Of a DNA stretch of 42,301 bases, positions 1 through 5,773 are shown one piece after another (position 1 is the stretch's first letter; each line of letters begins with the position of its first letter). Made by a program: the position numbers and the translations under genes. Origin of the DNA: Nocardioidaceae bacterium (GTDB taxonomy: Bacteria > Actinomycetota > Actinomycetes > Propionibacteriales > Nocardioidaceae); NCBI GenBank assembly GCA_025927955.1, contig JAICKK010000009.1, positions 1-42,301 on the forward strand, read 5' to 3'. The notes below the pieces were generated by a model. The model saw nothing but the letters and a program-made list of their open reading frames with translations, was not told the DNA's origin and ran no database searches.

Positions 1-171
1 GCCACCCCGAACTTCCGGCACCTCGAGTGGTTCCACGACCACGTGCGGATCGAGACCATGCTCTTCGACGGCGCCCGCGAGGCCCCGGGCGGCGTGGCCC
101 GGCTGAGCGACGCGCCCGGCAACGGCGTGACCTGGCGGGCGAAGGACGCGGAGCAGTACCGCGTCGCCTGA
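1..171 (+). CDS. Enolase/mandelate racemase superfamily enzyme, C-terminal 56 residues
   Basis: The window opens inside a gene read in frame 1 that stops with TGA at 169-171. The visible tail contains NFRHLEWFHDHVRIE, then LFDG, and ends in AEQYRVA. That pattern is characteristic of the C-terminus of mandelate racemase/muconate-lactonizing enzymes, where a HxExFHDHxxIE strand and a short lid close the TIM barrel. The catalytic Lys/Asp/Glu residues lie upstream of the window, so neither substrate nor completeness can be judged. The gene runs toward the 32-bp repeat block and converges on the minus-strand genes that end at 635. The family assignment rests on this short tail only. Confidence 0.6.
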   Translation, partial: ATPNFRHLEWFHDHVRIETMLFDGAREAPGGVARLSDAPGNGVTWRAKDAEQYRVA

Positions 172-200
172 CCCGGCGCCTCCGGCGCCCCCGTGTGCGC

Positions 201-378
201 CGAGGCGTCCCGTTCCGTGGTCAGGGGGGCGCCGAGGCGTCCCGTCCCGTGGTCGGGGGTGCGCCGAGGCGTCCCGTCCCGTGGTCGGGGGTGCGCCGAG
301 GCGTCCCGTTCCGTGGTCGGGGGTGCGCCGAGGCGTCCCGTCCCGTGGTCAGGGGTGCGCTGAGGCGTCTCGTTCCGT
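201..378. repeat. 32-bp tandem repeat array, left arm
   Basis: Five consecutive 32-bp units start at 201, 233, 265, 297 and 329. Each begins cgaggcgtcccg and ends around ggggtgcgc. A decayed sixth copy begins at 361. Units differ at only one to three positions (ttccg/tcccg, gtca/gtcg). There are no unique spacers. The array lies just after the stop of the enolase-superfamily gene. The 139 bases between this array and its inverted partner (379-517) hold no ORF or motif I recognise. Confidence 0.9.
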
Positions 379-517
379 TCTCCGCGACCTGTCGTGATGT
401 CTGCGATGGCGATGGTGGTCGCCCGGGGTTCAGCCAGTGCGACCCGCACCCGCGCTGGCTCGTGTCCGACGCGGCCGCCGTACGCAAGGGCCCTCGTGGC
501 TCGCTGACCTGAGATCC

Positions 518-633
518 AGGCGCCTCGGCGGTCCCGGGAGCCCGGAAAGGGACGCCTCGGCGGTCCCGGGAGCCCGGAAAGGGACGCCTCGGCGGTCCCG
601 GGACCACGGAACGGGACGCCTCGGCGTTACCGG
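518..633. repeat. 32-bp tandem repeat array, right arm (inverted relative to the left)
   Basis: Units start at 518, 550 and 582 with a partial fourth at 614, again with a 32-bp period. The unit opens ggacgcctcgg, the reverse complement of the opening of the left-array unit. The junction of the last units (about 602-626) is nearly the exact reverse complement of a left-array unit. Transcription from either side could therefore fold left and right arms together. The array abuts the stop codon (635-637) of the small minus-strand gene, which suggests a bidirectional termination or insulation zone between convergent genes. Confidence 0.88.
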
Positions 634-634
634 G

Positions 635-823
635 TCAGCCGGCGAGGTCCTCGCTGGTGTCGCGGCCGGCCAGGAAGGCGACGAGCTCCGGTGCCCCGGA
701 CGTCACCCGGGAGACCTCCTCGCCGCCGTCACAGGTGAACAGGCCGATGGTGACGCCGGCGGCGTCACGGTGCAGCACCCGCCACACCGCGCCGCTGTCC
801 TGCCAACGGCGCAGCACCTCCAC
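635..823 (-). CDS. Small conserved-looking protein of unknown function (62 aa)
   Basis: An open frame follows directly after the FAD-enzyme gene. It encodes a compact acidic protein with a VLRRWQDSGAVWRVL segment, then GLFTCDGGEEV and a C-terminal ELVAFLAGRDTSED. I recall similar small proteins of unknown function in actinobacteria but cannot name a family. The start is uncertain: no ATG lies in frame, GTG at 821-823 is the first plausible start, and a second GTG is at 815-817. No good ribosome-binding site precedes either. Homologues as I remember them begin close to this DPV segment. Translation may be coupled to the upstream stop (859-861). It is probably the last gene of the folE operon. 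Confidence 0.6.
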   Translation of the reverse strand: MEVLRRWQDSGAVWRVLHRDAAGVTIGLFTCDGGEEVSRVTSGAPELVAFLAGRDTSEDLAG

Positions 824-858
824 CGGGTCCGGGGCCGCACCGGAGGCGGGACCGCCGC

Positions 859-2100
859 TCAGGTCGCCACCTCGTCCAGGGCGACGTCCGGGTCGCGCAG
901 CGCCGAGAGGTCGACGTGTCCCGCGGCCACCACGCGGCGCACGTGGTCCATGGCGTCCCAGTCGTTGGCCTGCATGCCCGCGACGACGGTGCCGCCGTGG
1001 AGCCAGAACGCGGTGAACACCCGTCCCTCCACGTCGCCGCGCAGCACGACGTCGTCGTAGCCGTCCGGACCGACGCTCCCGACGTACTCCATGCCGAGGT
1101 CGTACTGGTCGGTGAAGAAGTACGGCAGGCGGTCGTAGCTCTCCGTCGCGCCGAGCATGTTGCGGGCCGCGGTCGCGCCCTGCTCGAGGGCGTTGTCCCA
1201 GTGCTCGACGCGCAGGTGGCGGCCCAGCGTCGGGTGGAACGCGTTGGCCACGTCGCCGGCGGCGAACACGTCGCGATGCGAGGCGCGCAGGTGCTCGTCG
1301 ACGACGACGCCGTTGTCGACGGTGAGCCCGGCGGCCTCGGCGAGCGCTGTCTGCGGCGCGATCCCGACCCCGACGACCACCAGGTCCGCCTCGACGCTGC
1401 CTCCGTCGGCGAGGTGCACGACGCCGCGGCCGCCCCTGGCCTCCAGGCCGGAGACCGACACGCCGGTGCGCAGGTCGACGCCGTGGGCGCGGTGCAGGCC
1501 CACGAACACGTCCGCGACCTCGTCGCCGAGCACCCGCAGCAGCGGCTTCTCGAGCGCCTCGAGGACGACGACGTCCGCTCCGCGGGTGCGTGCCGCCGCC
1601 GCGACCTCGAGCCCGATCCAGCCGCCGCCGACCACCACCACGGTGCGGCCCGGCTCCAGCACCGACTTGATCCGCTCGCTGTCCTCGATCGTGCGCAGGT
1701 AGGCCACCGGCGCGCCGCTGTCGTCGGCGAGCTGCAGGTGCCGCACGCGGGAGCCGGTGGCCAGCAGCAGCCGGTCGTAGCGGGTCTGGCGTCCCCCGGC
1801 GCTCACCGTGTGCGCGTCGGGGTCGAGGCCCGTCGCCTCGGCTCCCAGGCGCAGGTCGACGTGGTGCTCGTCGTACCAGGTCTCCGGCTGGACGAAGGCC
1901 CCGTCGACCGGGTCGTCGCCGGCGAGGGAGCCCTTGGACAGCGGCGGACGCTCGTACGGCGGGTGCGGCTCGGCGCACAGCAGGGTCAGCTCGCCGTCGA
2001 AGCCCTGCTCGCGCAGCACGCTCACCGCCTTGCCGGCCGCCAGGCCGCCGCCGACCACCACGATGGAGCGGGGGGCCCCCGGGGACGCAGCGGCGCTCAT
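859..2100 (-). CDS. FAD-dependent NAD(P)H ferredoxin/rubredoxin reductase-type oxidoreductase (413 aa)
   Basis: A pyridine nucleotide-disulfide-type flavoprotein of the BphA4/ferredoxin-reductase class. An N-terminal FAD-binding Rossmann motif is seen (IVVVGGGLAAGKA, residues about 10-22), a central NAD(P)H-binding motif (VVVVGGGWIGLEVA, about residue 150), the second FAD contact FAAGDVA (about residue 270), and a C-terminal reductase dimer domain of about 85 residues containing FWLHGG. It would pass electrons from NAD(P)H to a small iron-sulfur or rubredoxin-like carrier, but none is encoded nearby. ATG at 2098-2100 overlaps the folE stop (ATGA), so the two are translationally coupled. Pairing with folE is unusual and no pathway is obvious. 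Confidence 0.88.
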   Translation of the reverse strand: MSAAASPGAPRSIVVVGGGLAAGKAVSVLREQGFDGELTLLCAEPHPPYERPPLSKGSLAGDDPVDGAFVQPETWYDEHHVDLRLGAEATGLDPDAHTVSAGGRQTRYDRLLLATGSRVRHLQLADDSGAPVAYLRTIEDSERIKSVLEPGRTVVVVGGGWIGLEVAAAARTRGADVVVLEALEKPLLRVLGDEVADVFVGLHRAHGVDLRTGVSVSGLEARGGRGVVHLADGGSVEADLVVVGVGIAPQTALAEAAGLTVDNGVVVDEHLRASHRDVFAAGDVANAFHPTLGRHLRVEHWDNALEQGATAARNMLGATESYDRLPYFFTDQYDLGMEYVGSVGPDGYDDVVLRGDVEGRVFTAFWLHGGTVVAGMQANDWDAMDHVRRVVAAGHVDLSALRDPDVALDEVAT

Positions 2101-2708
2101 CGCGCGTCCCGCGGTGTGCGGGTGCCGTCGAGGAACTCCGCGCGCAGCGCCGGGTCCTCTCGCAGGCTGCCGAGGACCGCGGTGGTCCTGGTCCGGGTGT
2201 CGGGCGCGCGCACCCCGCGCAGGCTCATGCAGGTGTGCTCGGCCTCCACGACCACGCCGACGCCCTCGGTGCGCAGGTTCCGGTGCAGGTGCTCGGCGAC
2301 CTGGCGGGTCAGCCGCTCCTGGGTCTGCACCCGGTGGCTGAGGTGCTCCACGACCCGGGCCAGCTTGGAGAGCCCCACGACGCGGTCGGTCGGGACGTAG
2401 CCGACGTGCGCGACCCCGACGAACGGCAGCATGTGGTGCTCGCAGACGGACCTGACCGGGATGCCGGCCACCACGACGAGCTCGTCGTAGCCGTCCTCGT
2501 TGGGGAACGTCGTCAGGTCGGGCTCGTCCGCGCTGAGCAGCTCGGCGTAGGCGCGGGCCATCCGCCGCGGGGTCTGCGCCATGCCCGCGGAGCCGAGCGG
2601 CTGGCCGAGGGCGGCCAGGAACGCGGCCGCGGCCTGCTCGGCGGCCCGGAGGTCGACGACGGTGTCGGGGGCGACGGCGAGCTCCCAGGACACCGGTGCG
2701 GCGGTCAC
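2097..2708 (-). CDS. folE: GTP cyclohydrolase I (203 aa)
   Basis: Converts GTP to 7,8-dihydroneopterin triphosphate, the first step of tetrahydrofolate or other pterin synthesis; cytoplasmic homodecamer in known family members. The zinc-site motif SVCEHHMLPF (Cys89, His92) and the second cysteine in EAEHTCMSLRGV (Cys160) are present, as are PTDRVVGLSKLAR and QTQERLT of the active site. Length is normal. GTG at 2706-2708 is preceded by a GGGGGAGG ribosome-binding sequence and overlaps the stop of a 20-codon upstream ORF. It lies outside any folate cluster, so it may be a second, condition-specific copy controlled by the divergent regulator. That is inference. Confidence 0.93.
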   Translation of the reverse strand: MTAAPVSWELAVAPDTVVDLRAAEQAAAAFLAALGQPLGSAGMAQTPRRMARAYAELLSADEPDLTTFPNEDGYDELVVVAGIPVRSVCEHHMLPFVGVAHVGYVPTDRVVGLSKLARVVEHLSHRVQTQERLTRQVAEHLHRNLRTEGVGVVVEAEHTCMSLRGVRAPDTRTRTTAVLGSLREDPALRAEFLDGTRTPRDAR

Positions 2709-2767
2709 CGGGCCACCTCCCCCGAAGCGGGAGGACCGGGGACGGTGGGGGTGGGGCGATGGACCAT
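2705..2767 (-). CDS. 20-codon leader ORF overlapping the folE start
   Basis: ATG at 2765-2767 has a strong ribosome-binding site (AGGAG at 2773-2777, five bases upstream). It opens a 20-residue proline-rich reading frame beginning MVHRPTPTVPG. Its TGA (2705-2707) overlaps the folE GTG by the sequence GTGA. The site is better than that of many full genes in the window, and the 4-base overlap is the usual coupling arrangement here. It could be a leader peptide that sets folE translation or simply a translated uORF. No homologue is known to me. Confidence 0.5.
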   Translation of the reverse strand: MVHRPTPTVPGPPASGEVAR

Positions 2768-2780
2768 GGTGACTCCTGCG

Positions 2781-2815
2781 CTCTAAAAGAGTATGGTTTG
2801 GACAGTAGAACGCGT
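2781..2815. promoter_or_regulatory. AT-rich divergent promoter/operator island
   Basis: In otherwise GC-saturated DNA this stretch contains ctctaaaagag (a CTCT/AGAG dyad at 2781-2791) followed by tatggtttggacagtag. It lies between the divergent folE transcript and the HTH regulator gene, where shared promoters and the regulator's operator would be expected. Possible -10 elements are CATACT on the minus strand and TATGGT on the plus strand. No clean -35 pairing can be assigned, so start sites are unresolved. Confidence 0.5.
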
Positions 2816-2860
2816 TCGACGGCCCGTGTCAACGCCCGACCCCGGCAAGGAGGTGGCCTC

Positions 2861-3652
2861 ATGAGCGACGACCCGGCAGCCGGCCCCGGCCACGACCGGG
2901 CCGCGGAGATCGCGCGCCTCGGCACGCTCGCGGAGCCGTCCCGGCGCGCGCTCTACCTGTACGTCGTGGAGCAGGCCGACGCGGTCGGCCGGGACCAGGC
3001 CGCGGAGGCCGTGGGCGTGCCCTGGCACTCGGCGAAGTTCCATCTCGACCGGCTCGTCGAGGAGGGGCTGCTCGACGTGGAGTTCCGGCGGCTCTCCGGG
3101 CGCAGCGGGCCTGGAGCCGGCCGGCCCGCGAAGCTCTACCGGCGCTCGGACCGCGAGCTGCGCGTGGCGCTGCCCGAGCGCCGCTACGAGGCGGTGGGCG
3201 ACGTGCTGGCCACGGCCGTCGGCAGCGCGCTGCGCGAGGGCACGCCGGTGAGCGAGGGGCTGCGGGAGGCGGCCGAGCAACGGGGCCGCGAGCTCGCCGG
3301 GGCGCAGCAGGAGGCGGGCGACGCCGGGGACCCCGGGGACCGGCCCGTCGCCAGGCTGCTGGCGGTGCTGGCCCGAGAGGGCTACGAGCCCTCGCTCGAG
3401 GAGCCCGACCGGCGCGTGGTGCGGCTACGCAACTGCCCGCTCGACCAGCTCGCCCGCAAGCACACCGAGCTCGTCTGCGGAGTGAACCTGACGCTGCTCA
3501 CCGCCGTGGTGGACGAGCTCGCCGTGCCGGGGGCGGTCGCCGAGCTGGCTCCGCACGTCGGTCAGTGCTGCGTGCGGATCCGGCTCGACGCCTCCCCGAA
3601 CCACGACGCCGGCGACGACGCCGGCGACGACCCGGCGATGACCCGGGTCTGA
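2861..3652 (+). CDS. HTH transcriptional regulator with C-terminal cysteine cluster (263 aa)
   Basis: An N-terminal winged-helix DNA-binding region (about 15-100) has an ArsR/DeoR-like recognition segment (AAEAVGVPWHSAKFHLDRLVEEGLL) and the wing GAGRPAKLYRRS. The C-terminal half carries four cysteines in the order Cys192-x13-Cys206-x29-Cys236-Cys237, within RNCPLDQLA, LVCGVNL and GQCCVRI. This layout resembles SufR-type regulators that bind an iron-sulfur cluster or metal, so redox, NO or iron sensing is a fair inference, though spacing differs from classical SufR. The ATG has AAGGAGG at 2847-2853. The gene is divergent from folE and adjacent to the nitrate respiration block, making both candidate targets. 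Confidence 0.8.
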   Translation: MSDDPAAGPGHDRAAEIARLGTLAEPSRRALYLYVVEQADAVGRDQAAEAVGVPWHSAKFHLDRLVEEGLLDVEFRRLSGRSGPGAGRPAKLYRRSDRELRVALPERRYEAVGDVLATAVGSALREGTPVSEGLREAAEQRGRELAGAQQEAGDAGDPGDRPVARLLAVLAREGYEPSLEEPDRRVVRLRNCPLDQLARKHTELVCGVNLTLLTAVVDELAVPGAVAELAPHVGQCCVRIRLDASPNHDAGDDAGDDPAMTRV

Positions 3653-3656
3653 CTCG

Positions 3657-4226
3657 TCAGCCCAGGGCGTCGCGCACCCGGTCCACGAGCGAGGCGAAGG
3701 GCCCGACCGTCTTCTGGGCAGTGGGGCTGCCCGCGGTCGACGGGTGGGGGTGCGTCGGCGCGATGGACTCCGCTCGCTTGAGCCGCTTGCCCATCGTGGC
3801 CCGCTCCTCCTCGTCGCAGCTGGACAGGATCGTCGGGAACTCCTCGCTCTCCTCCTTCTCCGCGTGCTCGTCGACCGACTTCTCGAACGACGCCAGCTTC
3901 GCGTCGAAGTCGGCGCTCGCGACGTCCATCTTCTCCAGCTCCTTGAGCACCTCGTTCGCCTCGGCCTCCTCCTGGTTGCGCGCCTTGGCCACGGACTCCG
4001 CGCCGGCCTTCTCGGTCACCGGCCTCAGCACCATCTCCTCGGCCGTCTCGTGCACCGCCAGCAGCGCCCGCAGCTCGTCGAAGGCCTGGCTCTTGTGGTC
4101 GCCCTCGGCCGTCGTGACGTCGGCGAACAGCTCCCGGATGCGGGCGTGCTGCTCGAGCAGGATCCTGATGACGTCGCCCTCGGGAAGCTGCGCGGCCTTG
4201 GCCCGGTCCTCCTGCGCCTCGCCCAT
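3657..4226 (-). CDS. Hemerythrin HHE domain protein (189 aa)
   Basis: A four-helix HHE-type protein expected to bind a di-iron centre for O2, NO or peroxide chemistry. Candidate ligands in order are His27 (LLEQHARI), His59 and Glu63 (AVHETAEEM), and His121 with a following glutamate (DEHAEKEESEEFP). The C-terminal 30 residues are Pro/Thr-rich and probably disordered. ATG at 4224-4226 follows GGAAGGAG, 7 bases upstream. A sigma-F/SigB-type promoter lies at 4267-4291, so expression is probably part of a stress response. It converges on the HTH regulator gene with only 4 bases between stops and is divergent from narK. Confidence 0.9.
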   Translation of the reverse strand: MGEAQEDRAKAAQLPEGDVIRILLEQHARIRELFADVTTAEGDHKSQAFDELRALLAVHETAEEMVLRPVTEKAGAESVAKARNQEEAEANEVLKELEKMDVASADFDAKLASFEKSVDEHAEKEESEEFPTILSSCDEEERATMGKRLKRAESIAPTHPHPSTAGSPTAQKTVGPFASLVDRVRDALG

Positions 4227-4266
4227 GATGGTCTCCTTCCACGTCTGGTTGCGAATGCCGTGCGGC

Positions 4267-4291
4267 GTACCCGTCGCCCCTGAGGTCAAAC
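4267..4291 (-). promoter_or_regulatory. Sigma-F/SigB-type promoter for the hemerythrin gene
   Basis: Read on the minus strand, GTTT (4288-4291) is followed after exactly 15 bases by GGGTAC (4267-4272). This matches the GTTT-N14-17-GGGTA(T/C) consensus known for mycobacterial SigF and Streptomyces SigB-family promoters. The predicted start near 4260 gives a leader of about 34 bases carrying the GGAAGGAG site. A matching sigma-factor gene lies at 21690-22601. Confidence 0.7.
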
Positions 4292-4305
4292 CGTCCGCCG
4301 GACGG
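4291..4305. promoter_or_regulatory. Short perfect dyad between the hemerythrin gene and narK
   Basis: CCGTCC-GCC-GGACGG is a 6-bp perfect inverted repeat that touches the -35 side of the hemerythrin promoter and lies about 125 bases upstream of the chosen narK start. It could be an operator or a small hairpin. No clear narK promoter is visible. Confidence 0.3.
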
Positions 4306-4430
4306 GACCTTCGGCACCCCCTCCCGGTGACCTTCAGCCGCTGTGGCGGACGGGCCGCGCTGCCAGCATGGAGACCGCAGACGACGCCACCGAGGCCGGT
4401 CTGCTGCCGGCCCCGACCCCTGGAGAGACG

Positions 4431-5717
4431 ATGGAGACCACCACCGTGGAGCCACCCCGAACCGACAGCCGAACGCCATCTCGAGCCGAGACGCGGTCCC
4501 CCGGGCTGATGCTCGCCATGGCCACCGCCGGCTTCGCGGTGAACTTCTGGGCGTGGGCCCTGCTCAGCCCGCTCGGCCCGCTGTTCCGGGAGAAGGGCAC
4601 GCTGGGGGCGCTGAGCGAGTCCGACGTGGCGCTGCTGGTGGCGGTGCCCGTCATCGTCGGCTCCCTCGGCCGGATCGTCGTGGGGGCCCTCACCGACCGG
4701 TTCGGCGGGCGGGTGATGTTCCCCCTCGTCTCCGCCGCGACGATCGTCCCGATCCTCTACATCGGGTTCCTCGCGCAGACGTCGTACTGGGCCCTGATCG
4801 GGGGCGGCTTCTTCCTCGGCATCGCCGGGACCTCGTTCGCGGTGGGCGTCCCGTTCGTCAACGCGTGGTTCCCGCCGCAGCGGCGCGGCCTGGCCGTCGG
4901 CGTGTTCGGCGCCGGCATGGGCGGTACGGCGATCAGCGCGCTCACCACGGTGAGGCTGTACACCGGCGTGGGGCAGCGCACGCCGTTCCTGCTCACCGCC
5001 GCGGCGCTCGCGGTCTACGCCGTCGTCTCCTGGCTGGTGCTGCGCGACGCGCCGGGGCGCACCGTGCCGACGACCCCGCTGCTCACCCGGCTGGCGGCCA
5101 CCGCGCGGCTGCCGATCACCTGGCAGGCGGCGGTCCTCTACGCGGTGGCGTTCGGCGGCTACGTCGCGTTCTCGGTCTACCTCCCGGCCTACCTCAAGAC
5201 CGACTACGGCCTGACCCCGGCCGACGCGGCCAACCGGATGGCCGGGTTCGTGGTGGTCGCGGTGCTGTTGCGACCCGTCGGCGGCTGGCTCTCGGACCGC
5301 CTCGGTCCGGTCCCCGTGCTCGCGGCCAGCTACGCGGTCGTGGTCGCCGGTGCCGCGCTCGCCGCGACCCACCCGATCCTCGAGCACGTCGGGACCTTCG
5401 CCTTCCTGGCCATGGCCGCGGCCCTCGGCGCCGGCAGCGGTGCGACGTTCGCCCTGATCGCCCGGGTGACCGACCCGTCGCGGGTCGGCGGCGTCACCGG
5501 TCTCGTCGGCGCGGCAGGAGGGCTCGGTGGCTTCGTGCCCCCGTTGCTGATGGGCTACATCTACGGCCGCACCGCGTCGTACGCCCTCGGCCTGGGCCTG
5601 CTCTCGATCACCGCCGCGCTGACCCTCGTCCTCACCGTGACCATCATCCGGCGGACCGCGGCGACGCCCTCGGGGGACCGGGACCAGGCGGCCGTTCGGT
5701 CGATGGCGCGTGAGTAG
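4431..5717 (+). CDS. narK: NarK-type nitrate/nitrite transporter, MFS (428 aa)
   Basis: A twelve-helix major facilitator family protein with the nitrate/nitrite porter signatures. The segment GGGFFLGIAGTSFAVGVP followed by FVNAWFPPQRRG is the family's nitrate signature in helix 5 and its loop, and AALGAGSGATFALIARV is the second copy. It would import nitrate and/or export nitrite for the reductase encoded immediately downstream. ATG at 4431 has GGAG at 4422-4425 and is preferred. An in-frame ATG at 4368 would add 21 residues but lacks a good ribosome-binding site. Only 56 bases separate it from narG, so a narKGHJI operon is likely. Whether it works by nitrate/proton symport or nitrate/nitrite antiport cannot be read from the sequence. 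Confidence 0.92.
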   Translation: METTTVEPPRTDSRTPSRAETRSPGLMLAMATAGFAVNFWAWALLSPLGPLFREKGTLGALSESDVALLVAVPVIVGSLGRIVVGALTDRFGGRVMFPLVSAATIVPILYIGFLAQTSYWALIGGGFFLGIAGTSFAVGVPFVNAWFPPQRRGLAVGVFGAGMGGTAISALTTVRLYTGVGQRTPFLLTAAALAVYAVVSWLVLRDAPGRTVPTTPLLTRLAATARLPITWQAAVLYAVAFGGYVAFSVYLPAYLKTDYGLTPADAANRMAGFVVVAVLLRPVGGWLSDRLGPVPVLAASYAVVVAGAALAATHPILEHVGTFAFLAMAAALGAGSGATFALIARVTDPSRVGGVTGLVGAAGGLGGFVPPLLMGYIYGRTASYALGLGLLSITAALTLVLTVTIIRRTAATPSGDRDQAAVRSMARE

Positions 5718-5773
5718 AGTCTGACCCCTCCGGCCCCGCCAGTCCCCGCACCGAACCAGGGAGGCCATGCCAC

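Noticed and set aside
201-378. 32-bp direct repeats resembling a CRISPR array
   Set aside because: Units are contiguous with no unique spacers, and no cas gene is present.
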